Program-made: the position numbers and the translations under genes
Notes under the pieces: model-generated
Databases searched by the model: none
Told to the model about the DNA's origin: nothing
What the model saw: the letters and a program-made list of their open reading frames with translations, nothing else
Part shown: positions 9,588 to 20,862 of the stretch, piece after piece
How the letters are laid out: the number at the start of each line of letters is the position of its first letter
Position numbering within the stretch: the stretch's first letter is position 1
Origin: Haematobia irritans
Taxonomy: Eukaryota; Arthropoda; Insecta; Diptera; Muscidae
Direction of reading: 5' to 3'
DNA length: 64,000 nt
NCBI RefSeq assembly: GCF_050003625.1
Contig: NC_134401.1
Span: 69,978,537 to 70,042,536, forward strand

Positions 9588-11454
9588 CTTGGGGGTGCCC
9601 AGTCATGACGAGTGCAATCTAGTAATGTGCCCACATATGTTTTGCCCCTCCATGTAACATTTACGACTAGAACTCCGCCTTCAGTCTCATGCCAAACAAT
9701 CCCCTCTAAGGTAACCGATGTTCCAGGCTCACATGGACCCAAACAATCGGGCTCGGTAATAGTGCCAATAGATGTGCCCACACATATATCCACAGTTTCC
9801 TTGGCAATTGTGTTGTTCTCATTAATAGAGCAATCAGTTTTAGCACGTTTAGCTGGAGGAGATTTTACATTTTCATCCGTAGTTGGAGGGATAGGTAAGA
9901 GTAATGGAGCGGTTGATGTGTTTGATTTACAGAGTGGAACTGGTATGGAATTTGAATGAGGAGACTGTTTACTTAGTCCAGAGGAAGCATTTGCAGTTGG
10001 GTGTTTTATATCGGAATTATTAGTTCCCGATGCAGCAACTGCGGCCAATTGAGCAGCAATGTGCGACGATATTTTTATGTTGCTGTTAGCAGGTTCTTTA
10101 CCTGGAGGGCCAGGGGTATTGGCTGACCCATTTATCGTAGATGAGTGCGTAGCCACTGCTGAATTACTCACAGCTGGGGAAACTGAGAGCAGTGGCGATG
10201 CAGAACTTGAAGAATCCGAAGATGGAATGAAAACCCCAGGTGGAACAACACTGCTGTTCAGGTTTGGATTTGATAAACGATGCGTTGAACCGTCATTTCC
10301 GCGGTTGCATATAGCGCTGGAACATACCGTAGATGTACTGTCATTAATACTACAATTACAAACATTTTTGTCAGTGAAATCTTTTTCGCTATTTACAGAA
10401 ATATTTTTATCACTGACAGTACGAATGGAATGTGAAGTTTTTTCTTTCATTTTTTCACGGCGATGACCCGAGCTTGAACGTTTGTTGCTTGCTGAAGAGG
10501 ACACGTTAGAAATATTAGATATCAGGCTAGAAGCGGCTCCATTACTTCCGCCACTTGCACCACAGGGGAAATTGTTTCCCATTTGACTACTGCTATTTCC
10601 GGTTATCTTCTTGCTTCCCACACCAAGTGCATTGTTCTGTGTCGGCGAATTTCCAAAATTGCTTTGTGACGTCGATGGAACTGGATTCGAGCCCGGTATT
10701 GCGCTTGAACTTTCTTCTTTGATACTAGCATTAACTGCTACCCCGTTTTGTAGTTGCTCTGTAGCTTTAACAATTTCGTGCTTTGCTTCAGATGTTTTCG
10801 TACCAGGTTTAGTACGTTTTATTTTCATTTTTAAACCTTTGTCCAGAGTAGCCTGATGATCTATCGACATCTTACTGTTCGATTTGTTACTGTTACCTTG
10901 TGTCCCACTCTGATTGTTGTTGCTAACATTACTTATTCCACCTGAAACAGCATTGTTACCAGTACCACTATGGAGGTTTCCACCTTGGCTCGACATACTG
11001 TGTGAAAGATCTCTTTTATATGAGTTCCAATTGGTATCAGCTGATGATGTATCTTTTAGTATTGTATAAACTTTGTTAGGTGATGTAGATATCGGGGAAT
11101 ACAAATGTCCCCCCTTAGAATAACCTGGGAACGTAGAATTGTGACCGATTAATTCATTAACGCTTTTTATGCATGTCCTTTTTTCTAGCGAATGTCCATC
11201 GTTTTTGGATATCCAATCATTTATTGAAATTGTTAATCCTCCTCTTGTAAAACTTGTATCATGATTATCCTTTAATGAACTTTCATTACAATACTCCAGT
11301 GATTTCTCTATATCTGCATCTAATTCATTTAATAGTTCAGGTATTCCGCCAATATCCCATTCCTCTTCATTTTCAAAGTTTATATCTTTACCATCGATCG
11401 GTACAATCGGTCCAGAAACTATGATTTCGTGATTAGCGGTTTGGTTTATAAAAG
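9588..11454 (-). CDS. sbb: scribbler/brakeless N-terminal coding exon
   Basis: Internal or first coding exon of the fly homologue of vertebrate ZNF608/ZNF609, a nuclear transcriptional co-regulator. In Drosophila it acts in photoreceptor axon targeting and segment patterning, partly as a corepressor. Diagnostic blocks are [20 protein letters not shown] near the start and [33 protein letters not shown] and [15 protein letters not shown] at the end. Between them lies a long Ser/Asn/Gly-rich, low-complexity stretch with basic patches ([17 protein letters not shown]) that could be nuclear localisation signals. A strong donor (AG|GTTAGTA) lies at 9588/9587 and a plausible acceptor (TTTACTTTCAG) ends at 11455. 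The frame stays open upstream to an ATG at 11485, so a start there is an alternative to splicing. The exon is intact, unlike everything around it. Confidence 0.9.
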
Positions 11455-12340
11455 CTGAAAGTAAACAGATGATTACATTATGCAATTACTGAAGGTTTTA
11501 TAAATAATAATATTTTCAGAGAAGAAACGTAAATTGGATTAGGTTATATTTACTTACTGGAAATTCCGGATATAAGTCTAAAGGTTGAGTTACATATCAT
11601 GCGTTAATCCGTGCGTTGATGATATTTTGATATTTTTCAACTTGAAGCACTCTAACAAAACTGTTGCTTTCAAAGAGAAAAGTCAACTCTTTAATCAACG
11701 GACGCATTAACGCTATATTTGGTATATAAGAATCAAGTAAAAAATGATTGGGAGAAGTCTATAAAAAAATTTTACGCCTTTTTCCAAAAAATGGTTAAAA
11801 TTCGATATTCGTAGAATTTTATAGGGAATGCAGTTACGAATCCACTAAACACGGAACTTCTACGTTCAAAATACTGACCTCACTTTGTCAAAATTTTCCA
11901 AAAGAATAAATTGTGGGGCCTATATCTTGCGAACGCTAAAAGATGATTGCACACGCACCTGAACCTTTTTTTTAGAGCTTTACAAGTTCTACCCATCAAA
12001 GAAAAAATCATCGAAATCGGTTCAAAATTGCGGAGTTAACAGCTAAAACAAAATTTCATACCCCGAGGTGACCAACTTTCAACGCCTACAGGTCAGCCCG
12101 TGGACCCACTAGGGACTTAGAGGAAAACACTTCAGTTTTCACACACAGAAAAAATTATGTTGATATCTTTATCCGTTCAAAAGTTAGAGAATTATTTCCA
12201 AAAAAAGCGATTTGGAACCACTGTGCGACGGTGCGTTATCGCAATAACCAAGAGTTGTCGGCCACAATGCCGATATTTGGCACAGATGTTACTGGCAAAA
12301 TTACTGATATAAACCGGACATCCGTAACTTTTTTTCATTG
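11455..12340. other. Non-coding DNA upstream of the sbb exon
   Basis: The first bases hold the pyrimidine-rich tract and CAG acceptor of the sbb exon on the minus strand. Near 11598-11720 lies an imperfect inverted repeat (TGCGTTAATCCGTGCGTTGAT against ATCAACGGACGCATTAACGC about 100 bp away). The rest, about 11750-12340, is unannotated sequence without reading frames of note. Confidence 0.5.
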
Positions 12341-12599
12341 ATTATCTTAGGTTACGTTAGGTATAGTGGCAGCCCGATATTTCAGGCTCACTTGGACTAT
12401 TAGTTCATTGTGATACCACCGTGGTGAACGTCTCTCTTATCACTGAGTGCTGCCCGATTCTATGTTAAGCTCAATGACAGTAGACCTCCTTTTTATAGAC
12501 AAGTCCGAACGGCGTTCCACATTGCAGTAAAACCTCTTTAGAGAAGCTTTGAAGCACTCAGAAATGTCACCAGCATTACTGAGGTGGGATAATCTATAA

Positions 12600-13184
12600 C
12601 TAATGTTCCAATAAATATTGGCATTAATATATACTCAAACAGTCAACCTGCAATAAAATCGTTGGACTCTGTGTTCCTTAACTCGAAAACGGCCATCGAC
12701 TGCCGCAAATCTCTCAATGAGATGACATAGGAACATACCGGGAACTACGAAGCAGATGAGATAGCAAGGCTAGGAACTACCTTACATATTCCAGGGGAAC
12801 TAGAATCTGTTGGATACCTGCAAGCTCTTACTGCGTGAGAAGGCTGTTATGATGACCAATGTTCGATGGGAGAATTGCAAGGGTTGTAACGACCAAGCAA
12901 ATATGGCCCATTTAAGCTTAAACCGCACACTAGATATGCTAGTGTTCTCAGGACGTCAGATATCACTCCTGATATCTGCTATAACGGGTCGCTGCCTGAT
13001 AGGCGAATTTGCAAAAACTATTGGTGCGAAGTATAATGACTACTGTATGAGCTGTCATGATGCCGAGGAAAACGAATCAATTAAACACCTCTTGCGTGAG
13101 TGTCCTGCATTTTGTGTAAGGCGTAAGCGAATTTTAGGGCATATAGCTTTAGATTACAAGTGGACCCGTAAAACGTTAACTTAA
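12600..13184 (+). pseudogene. LOA-like LINE ORF2 C-terminus (RNase H end and zinc knuckle)
   Basis: Starts within the RNase H core (TNIGINIYSDSQPA region, with the catalytic Asp) and runs into the C-terminal region TLDMLVFSGRQISLLISAI and CMSCHDAEENESIKHLLREC, a CCHC knuckle typical of LINEs in this group. Frameshifts near 12700-12820 separate the two parts. The protein would normally be the enzymatic ORF2 product. Confidence 0.75.
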
Positions 13185-13372
13185 ACAGTCTGTTAATGTG
13201 CTTGGAACAATCTGGCTGGTTCAACAAAAGAAAATAATAGAGAAGGTGCAGTGGTTAAAACTAGAAGTGCCCATATGTAATAGGTACTTTTAGTTAAATA
13301 TGGTATCACAATGGACTGAATAGTCTAAGTGAGGCTGAAACTTAATCGGGCTGGCACTTTAACCTAGCCTAA

Positions 13373-13959
13373 AGGCCTGGTTATGCATCTAAAAATGTAG
13401 CGTAGCCGTAGCGTAACGGCAACGTATGATTTTTTGGCGATTAGCCTAATTGAAAAAAAACGTAGCATATGATCAGATAGCTTATAAACAAACAATCAAA
13501 AAGAGGCGCAAAAGGTTGATTTTCTTAAAATTCAAAATGAACTAGAGTGATATAGAAGTGAATCTAAGTCTTTAAAAAATAATTCTTTTCCAGGCTGTTG
13601 CTTTTTTTCGGGAAGTCGGTATTCTGCACAGAATTTTTTATAAATACATTCATGCGATTGCACGCATAATATTAACTTCTCTTCATCCATTTTAAACGAA
13701 CACAGCCCAGTTTTATGTTTTAATTAACTTTATTTTCACTAAATAACTTTTTCCCTCTTCTTTCAATTGATGACGCTAGTTTTTTTCGATCAGCTGATAC
13801 GACAACGACACGCCAACTTTTGTTTTTTCTGAATCATACGACACGTCTACGTTGTGGAAAAGTTGGGTAATCGTTTGTATGGGCTGTCGTATAGCAAAAA
13901 CAAACAGCTGACACGCCACGCTACGCTTACGTTCCGTTTTTGGATGCATAACCAGGCCT
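13373..13959. mobile_element. PIF/Harbinger-like MITE (AGGCCTGGTTATG family)
   Basis: A 587-bp element with inverted ends AGGCCTGGTTATGCATC, flanked by TAA at 13370-13372 and 13960-13962. A 3-bp TWA duplication and GGCCTG-type ends fit the PIF/Harbinger superfamily. Subterminal copies of CGTAGC/GCTACG occur on both sides (13400-13470 and 13850-13935). No transposase is encoded. It inserted into the CCTAA tail of a LINE fragment. Confidence 0.75.
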
Positions 13960-14086
13960 TAACCTAATCGCAGAAAAACTTTTTGGTGTTTGGTCGAAAT
14001 AGGTACGAAACCCACGATCCTGTGTATGCAAGGCTAACTATTACACCACGGCGGGCATGCGAACCATTGCACCACGTCATTATCTT

Positions 14087-15497
14087 GTTTTCTACACAAA
14101 GATCAACAGGAAAAATCTTCAAATAAGATTTAGTCACTGTAAAACTAAAAATATTTCGCTTGTTTGCATAATACATACACTGGCAAAGATTATCACTCAA
14201 GGTCGAAATGAGTTTTTGAAGGTCAGAAATACTGGAAAACAATAACAATTGCATGACTAAATTATGGAACTAACGGCATCAGCTAAAACGGAGAGGGAAG
14301 ACTCACATCAGCTAGAGAAAACATCGAAAATACCTCGTCTGAGTAAACATGACTTGATACTAGAGATCTGCATTGAATAACTTTTCACTGCATGTATGCA
14401 ATTCGCTGTCGAATATAGTACATACACTCTCTTTCCCGCAGAGCGCTAGCAGTGAAGTGAAGAGAACACTTACTTATCAAATACCAACTAGTACATATCC
14501 GAAACAATATGTGTTCCAAAAAAGGAACAATAAAAAGGTAAGTACTTGAGAAAGAGTAATTACATATTTATTGTTCACTTCACGTGGTACCACAAGTATT
14601 TCTTAGTTATTTACAAAGCAACACTTTCCATAGATATGTCACATATTTCATATATGTATGTATGTCACACCCTTGCCTTTAGCCTTTACCGTTAGCCGTT
14701 GTGTATAACAGGCCGAAAACATATATCATGGAGAGTAACGGTTTTTTGGTATTTCTCAAAATGCACGTTGTATATGTAGTACTCCATGCAATTTTGTTCT
14801 CGCAACATACTCGACGTAATCACGTCCTGAGTACACTTCTACACTACACTAAGAGCGTAAGAGGAATATATATTCATTGGATCATCAGAGTAACAACAAG
14901 TTACTCGCAGCTTATGGTGGTCATCAAAATGTGTACCAATTGTTTTGCGGCTCTCTCAAATAGATGTACTCATGTAGTACACGTACTCTGCATACAACGT
15001 GATACAACAAATTAAAGCGAGTGAAGAGAGACTTATCACACACATTAACAAAAGAATTGATGAAATATACTCAAAGAGGATAAGTAAACTTAAGAGAAGG
15101 AAAAAACAATTTGATTACAAGATAAACAAATTGAGTGACCATATTTCTGTGCTGGAAACAGAACGTAAACAATAAAAAACAATAAGCGATGAAGTAATTT
15201 CTCTGAGGTCACAGAACTAAAACTAGATAATTTGTCTGTTGCGCGCGATTTGCGTACAAATTGAATGTCATTTATAAAGACTGAGAATTTATACAACATA
15301 TTCGATAGTTTCTGTCAGGTATTAAATACACCTACACCTCAATACAAAACAAAATATTGCAAACTGCTTCCAAATTAAGAAATGATAATAGAATTGCATA
15401 CACATACTCATATCGTGAACTCATATATACATAAGAATAACACCAGATTGTGAGTCATCCAGAATGTTTGTTTGAACAACCAATTGAGTACAATATG
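14087..15497. other. No gene recognised
   Basis: Moderately AT-rich DNA with several short open frames but none with a recognisable domain. A short TATGTATG run occurs near 14655. This may be genuine host intron or intergenic sequence. Confidence 0.5.
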
Positions 15498-15539
15498 TAA
15501 CAGGTTGGCTGATAAGTCCCCGATCTAACAAAGAAAAAC

Positions 15540-16140
15540 ACTTTTTTTGTGAAAATTCGTTTTTATTATTCAACATAGTTCCCATCAAGATTGATACGAT
15601 TATAACGACCTTCCAATTTTTTGATACCATTTTGGTAGTACTCCTTCGGGTTTGCCTCAAAATAGGACTCAGTTTCAGCGATAACCTCTTCATTGCAGCC
15701 CTGAGCATCCTTTTGAGGTCTGAGAATAAGAAAAAGTCGCTGGGGGCCAGATCTGGAGAATACGGTGGGTGGGGAAGCAATCGAAGCCCAAATCATGAAA
15801 TTTCTCAATGACTTGTGGCACGGTGCGTTGTCTTGGTGGAACAACACTTTTTTCTTCTTATATGGGGCCGTTTTGCCGCGATTTCGACCTTCAAACGCTC
15901 CAATAACGCCATATAATAGTCACTGTTGATGGTTTTTCCCTTCTCAAGATAATCGATAAAAATTATTCCATGCGCATCCCAAAAACAGAGGCCATTACTT
16001 TGCCAGCGGACTTTTGAGTCTTTCCACGCTTCGGCGACGGTTCACCGGTCGCTGCCCACTCAGCCGACTGTCGATTGGACTCAGGAGTGTAGTGATGGCG
16101 CCATGTTTCATCCATTCTCACATATCGACGGAAAAACTCG
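15540..16140 (-). pseudogene. mariner transposase, C-terminal half
   Basis: Shows FHQDNAPCHKS with the second catalytic Asp and LPHPPYSPDLAPSDFFLF with the third, the D34D signature of mariner transposases. The two stretches are in different frames around 15780-15830, so the gene is dead. The frame continues towards the C-terminal YNRxINLDGNYVE near the 3' end. The N-terminal part lies beyond the inserted DD41D element, at about 17051-17480. Confidence 0.85.
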
Positions 16141-16146
16141 GATGTA

Positions 16147-17048
16147 AAGGGTGATTTGTTAAGAGCTTGATAACTTTAAAAAAAAAAAAAACGCATAAAA
16201 TTTGCAAAATCTCATCGGTTCTTTATTTGAAACGTTAGATTGGTCCATGACATTTACTTTTTGAAGATAATTTCATTTAAATGTTGACCGCGGCTGCGTC
16301 TTAGGTGGTCCATTCGGAAAGTCCAATTTTGGGCAACTTTTTCGAGCATTTCGGCCGGAATAGCCCGAATTTCTTCGGAAATGTTGTCTTCCAAAGCTGG
16401 ACTTGACGTAGCCCCACAAAAAATAGTCTAAAGGCGTCAAATCGCATGATCTTGGTGGCCAACTTACCGGTCCATTTATTGAGATGAATTGTTCTCCGAA
16501 GTTTTCCCTCAAAATGGCCATAGAATCGCGAGCTGTGTGGCATGTAGCGCCATCTTGTTGAAACCACATGTCAACCAAGTTCAGTTCTTCCATTTTTGGC
16601 AACAAAAAGTTTGTTAGCATCGAACGATAGCGATCGCCATTCACCGTAACGTTGCGTCCAACAGCATCTTTGAAAAAATACGGTCCAATGATTCCACCAG
16701 CGTACAAACCAAAACAAACAGTGCATTTTTCGGGATGCATGGGCAGTTCTTGAACGGCTTCTGGTTGCTCTTCACTCCAAATGCGGAAATTTTGCTTATT
16801 TACGTAGCCATTCAACCAGAAATGAGCCTCATCGCTGAACAAAATTTGTCGATAAAAAAGCGGATTTTCTGCCAACTTTTCTAGGGCCCATTCACTGAAA
16901 ATTCGACGTTGTGGCTCGTTAGTAAGTCTATTCATGATGAAATGTCAAAGCATACTGAGCATCTTTCTCTTTGACACCATGTCTGAAATCCCACGTGATC
17001 TGTCAAATACTAATGCATGAAAATCCTAACCTCAAAAGAATCACCCTT
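16147..17048 (-). mobile_element. DD41D (rosa-type) mariner, nested
   Basis: A 902-bp element with ends AAGGGTGATT inverted at the other side, flanked by TA at 16145-16146 and 17049-17050. It sits inside the transposase gene of the outer mariner. An A-run of 13 lies just inside the left end. The encoded transposase lacks its DNA-binding N-terminus, so this is an internally deleted copy. Confidence 0.9.
16262..16935 (-). pseudogene. DD41D transposase, N-terminally deleted and frameshifted
   Basis: Open from MNRLTNEPQRRIFSEWALEK. Catalytic motifs are ILFSDEAHFWLNG, WFQQDGATCHT and LTPLDYFLWG. Exactly 41 residues separate the last two Asp residues, the DD41D spacing described for rosa-type mariners. 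About 100-120 residues with the helix-turn-helix are absent compared with a full-length enzyme. Near 16400 the frame shifts; the expected C-terminus (LEDNISEEIRAIPAEMLEK) continues in another frame. It is probably inactive. Confidence 0.88.
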
Positions 17049-17050
17049 TA

Positions 17051-17600
17051 TTACGAGTTAACAGCTGCAAACACCGCTCAGAATCATCAACACATTGTTG
17101 TTTTTGGTCAAATGTGAGCTCGCGCGGCACCCATTTTGCAGAGCTTCAGCATATCCAAATATTGATGAATGATATGACCAACACGTTCCTTTGATACCTT
17201 TAAGGCCTTTTACGGTCATTCAAAATCATTTTTTGATGTTTTCGTCGGTAACCACCTCTTTCGGGCGTCCACTGCGTTCACCGTCCTCTGTGCGCATTTC
17301 ACCACTCTTGAATTTTGCATACCAATCAATTATTGTTTATTTCCCTGGGGCAGAGTCCGGAAACTCATTATCAAGCCAAATTTTTGCATCCACCTTATTT
17401 TTCCCTTCAGAAAACAGTATTTTATCAATTTTATCAAAGAAAGCAGTATTTTATCAAAACACGAAATTCCTTTTTTTTCCACTGTTTTCACAATAACAAA
17501 AGTTGCTTCACAAAAGACGCTCTATCTCACAAACTAATTGACTTACAGACGTCAAATTGTGACACGAATCATTTAAAGGTTGGTACTATATAAAAATAAT
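17051..17600 (-). pseudogene. mariner transposase, N-terminal half
   Basis: Minus-strand sequence encodes a degenerate mariner N-terminus, recognisable from ERSGRPKEVVTDENIKK (about 17285-17235) and the segment VSKERVGHIIHQYLDMLKLC that follows. It joins the C-terminal half across the nested element. Several stop codons are present. Confidence 0.72.
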
Positions 17601-17663
17601 ATGCATTTAATACTAGCGACGTCATCTATGTGTCAGACCGGGGACTTATCAGTGAACCTGTTA

Positions 17664-17980
17664 TCTACTAAAATTTTTATTCAATATTACTTTTATAACC
17701 GTTTAATATACCACACCGTTGTCATTTTTTTACACACCATTTGTTACAGTTTATTATTGAACACAAATTAATTGCTTTACCTTTTGTTTCTCACGTGGCT
17801 TTGCTAAGTAATAGGAGAAGTTCCATTCATTAATGTTCTTGAGGAGGAGGAGAAGGTTGAATCAATATTCATTGAAGCCACAATAAACACACAAATTACT
17901 TCTCGGCTGTGTATATCATCCAAATAAATTAGTTCCATACGACTGTCTCTTAATACCTACGATAATATCATTATTGGTGG
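17664..17980. other. No gene recognised
   Basis: AT-rich sequence between the mariner and a SINE relic, without recognised repeats or domains. A short GAGGAGGAGGAGAAGG purine run lies near 17840. Confidence 0.45.
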
Positions 17981-18133
17981 CTAGGTTAGGTTAGGTATAG
18001 TGGCACCCCGATATTTCAGGCTCACTTAGACTATTCAGTCCATTGTGATAGCACAGTGGTGATCTTCTCTCTTATCACTGGCGTTCCACACAGCAATGAA
18101 ACCACATAGAGAAGCCATTGCACCACCGGTGGT
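17981..18133 (-). repeat. SINE remnant, internally deleted
   Basis: The CCTAA-type tail (here TTAGG on the plus strand) and the shared 3' region are present, then the sequence skips most of the body and ends in the head GCCATTGCACCACCGG. Only about 150 of 350 bp remain. Confidence 0.75.
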
Positions 18134-18303
18134 GGCGATTTCAATTCAAATATTCATTACGAAGATTCACTTATGGACTCCTTCAACTCAATTTGATTTC
18201 TAATTGTAACAACTTCCACAAATTTTACTTCGAATACAAATATTCCATTGGATATTTTGTCGTTACCAACGTAGAAAATGTGTTACTATATGACCAACTT
18301 AGT

Positions 18304-18955
18304 TAGAGAGGTTAGTTTAGGTTAGGTTAAAGTGGCAGCCCGATTAAGTTTCAGGCTCAATTAGCTTATTCAGTCTATTGTGAACCACTTAACTACCTAT
18401 TACGTATGGGCACTTCTAGTTTTAACCACTGAACCTACTCGATTATTTTCTTCTGTTCAACCAACCAGATTGTTCCAAAAACATTAACAGACTGTTTAAG
18501 TTAACGTTTTGCAGGTCCGCCAGTAGTCTAAATCTATATGCCCCCAAAATTGCTTACGCCTAACACAAAATGCAGGACACTCACACAAGAGGTGTTTAAT
18601 TGATTCCTTTTCCTCCGCATCATGACAACTCATACAGTAGTCATTACTTCGCACCAATAGTTTTAACACAATCGCCTATCAGGCAGCGACCCGTTATAGC
18701 AGATATCAGGAGTGATATCTGACGTCTTGAGAACACTAGCATATCTAGTGTGCGGTTTAAGTTTAAATGAGCCATATTTGCTTGGTGTCGTTACAACCCT
18801 TGCAATCCTCCCATCGATCATTTGCCATCATAACTGCCTTTTCACGCAGTAAGAGCTTGCAGGTAGCCAGAGGCATAACAACAGACGCTAGTTCTCCTGG
18901 AATATGTTATATAAGGTAGCCCTAGCCTTGCTAACTCATTCGGCAGTCGATGGAA
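18304..18955 (-). mobile_element. LOA-like LINE 3' fragment, minus strand
   Basis: Reverse complement of the LINE 3' UTR (shared end and CCTAA tail at about 18310-18390), then the C-terminal zinc knuckle and the RNase H end. It stops at the segment equivalent to IDCR of RNase H. Multiple frameshifts. No clear target duplication. Confidence 0.78.
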
Positions 18956-19345
18956 ATAGAGAGTTCATGAACAGAGAGTTCGATCTTTAAGAACTGAGGT
19001 AAATAAAACGATACCGATATAGGAATTGGAATGAAAAAATGAATTCGGTTGTTGTTGGGAGATCCTGAAAAATTTGTAAAAGTGCAAAAAATATGTTGCC
19101 TTGGTGTTACCCTACTTTTTTCCTCATTGCATTTTCGACCAAATGATAGCGTCATTCCAAAGTTATTGTTAATTCCTAATGTTGTGAGAGATACAGGATC
19201 CAAAATCTATCACAGTGTCCTTCATATTTTGCTATCAATTTCGAGAATGTTGCACCTTTTTTCCCAATCGAAATCACTATTAAGCAAACTTGTGTAGAAA
19301 AATGTGAAAAACTAACTTAATGCATTTAGCAACAGATATAAAGTC
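18956..19345. other. No gene recognised
   Basis: Unannotated sequence between a LINE fragment and a MITE. Open frames of up to 90 codons are present on both strands but show no domain signature. Confidence 0.45.
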
Positions 19346-19353
19346 GACAAACA

Positions 19354-19709
19354 CAAAGACAATAAACTCTAGGAAGATAGGAAATTGGCTTGCGTCATAC
19401 CAAATGTTGCATTTACCATGTTAGTTCCATACATGTTTGTAATTTTTTTATTTGTTTTTCGTTTTTATTTTTTAAATGCAAAACTTAATTTTCTTAATGA
19501 AACAATGTTAAATTTTAGGCAACAACAAAAAAAATACATTTTCCCTTTATGGAAATTTATTTCGTGCATTTAATTTCTTTTTATTTGCATTTTAATGATA
19601 TGTCAATACTTGTCGTATACGCGTTTGGTTCGAGTATGAAACTAACACGGTAAATGGTTTGATCTACTCAGTAGCAAATTTCCTATTTTATTAGAGTTTA
19701 TTGTCTTTG
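19354..19709. mobile_element. hAT-like MITE (CAAAGACAATAAACTCTA ends)
   Basis: The 356-bp element has perfect 18-bp inverted ends CAAAGACAATAAACTCTA, followed by less perfect pairing (ATAGGAAATT). It is flanked by the exact 8-bp repeat GACAAACA at 19346-19353 and 19710-19717. The 8-bp duplication points to the hAT superfamily. Non-coding. Confidence 0.78.
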
Positions 19710-19972
19710 GACAAACAGACTCAATAGAAGACAACAATTTAATTATTTTTAGTGATTGTACAGTTTAGTCGTGTCATTAAATTCATTAAATTTGATGGTA
19801 GGTAAGTCAATACTTTGTATTGATTCAATATGACTGTAAAAAATAATTACTTTAAAATGTACGACAAGCTTTTGGTTTCTTCTTATGTCTTTAAACTTGA
19901 ATTTTCTTTTTAACTAAGCTTATAATAAACAAAATGCTAAAAAGTGTTCAGGGTTTCTCGAGTTTTTAATAC

Positions 19973-20751
19973 CAGTGACTTACAGCCTATTTCTGATATC
20001 CGAACGAAAGCAATTGCGAACGAACGGTAGTCACTCACTTTCGTCTAGATTTGGGTTTCTCTAACTTCCTTTCGTTCGTTCGCATGGCTTACATTACTGT
20101 CAAATGCTAGCATTACCAGATCTCAATTATTTAAATTTCCTGAAAAAGGCCCATACATTTTAAAAATGATTTTCCATAAAATTCAATCTGACATCGCCGT
20201 TCATTTGGCAAACATTTCCCGCTTCTGATATTTAGTTTAGCTCAATATTTTTTTAACAAATTAGCCCGCGTAGAGAGATGAGGATTAGTATTTCCATATT
20301 TCTACAATAATTAGAGTTCAGTTCTCCATTTAATGAGTGTTTCATTTGAAATGTATGTGTTTATTCGTGTTAGACTTTCCCTTAAACGGTCTCTATGGTG
20401 GTTATAAAGAAAAAAATAGATCGATATAAATCCCTTTTATCACATATTTACATTAAAAGCTTTAGTCAATTTATCAATTATTAAGTTTTTCCTTATTTAT
20501 TAAAGCCTTTTTCCACAAAACGAAAGGTCTTTACAAAGTGAGTGATTTTGACATTTCAGTTCGACAAAATGCGAACGAATTGAGTTAGAGAAACCCAATT
20601 TTAGAGATTACGTTACGTCTTCGTTCGCATTGACTTTCATTTCGATTTTCGTTTCGATACCCCTTAGAGAAACCAAAATCAGCTGTTTTTCGTTTTGTAT
20701 GCGAACGAAGACTAGAATTGGGATAGCAGAATTAGGCTGTTAAAGTCACTG
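19973..20751. mobile_element. Inverted-repeat element with CAGTGAC ends
   Basis: CAGTGACTTACAGCCTA at the left is mirrored by the inverse of CAGTGACTTTAACAGCCTA at the right. Clusters of TTCGTTCG/CGAACGAA occur on both sides (about 20000-20090 and 20560-20715). Length 779 bp, non-coding. No matching flanking duplication was found by eye, so the superfamily is uncertain. Confidence 0.6.
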
Positions 20752-20862
20752 CATGGTATTTAACGTTAGGTACCCAGCAGCGGAATCATAGATGCCTTCC
20801 CATTTACACTGCAACTATAAGCGCTTCTCGAAGATCCGATAGTCATGCACGTTTCGCTTCTA

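Larger units (their letters stand above)
12595..13964 (+). mobile_element. LOA-like LINE 3' fragment (with MITE) inside a SINE
   Basis: A 5'-truncated LINE covering the end of the RNase H domain, the C-terminal zinc knuckle and the 3' UTR. The shared 3' end TGGTATCACAATGGACTGAA and a CCTAA-type tail are present. Short TAATC repeats flank it (12590-12594 and 13965-13969). The tail is interrupted by a 587-bp MITE at 13373-13959. Confidence 0.75.
12349..14078 (-). mobile_element. tRNA-derived SINE, minus strand, split by a LINE fragment
   Basis: The SINE 3' half lies at 12349-12594 and its 5' half at 13970-14078. It is flanked by the 8-bp repeat ATTATCTT (12341-12348 and 14079-14086). The 5' half contains a rearranged head with two partial copies of the ACACCACGG/GCACCACG A-box region. 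The 12595-13964 interruption is a LOA-like LINE fragment plus a MITE, bounded by TAATC on both sides. Confidence 0.75.
15500..17661 (-). mobile_element. mariner element containing a second mariner
   Basis: The ends are inverted copies beginning ACAGGTT and sharing CTGATAAGTCCCCG, flanked by TA at 15498-15499 and 17662-17663. Without the nested DD41D element the length is about 1.26 kb, normal for mariner. The transposase lies on the minus strand and is split and frameshifted. Confidence 0.85.

Noticed and set aside
9612..10856. Long plus-strand open frames opposite the sbb exon
   Set aside because: They are antisense shadows of the sbb coding frame and show no domain of their own.
15421..15498. 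Extension of the mariner frame beyond its end
   Set aside because: The inverted end and TA place the boundary at 15499/15500; the extra codons are read-through into flank.
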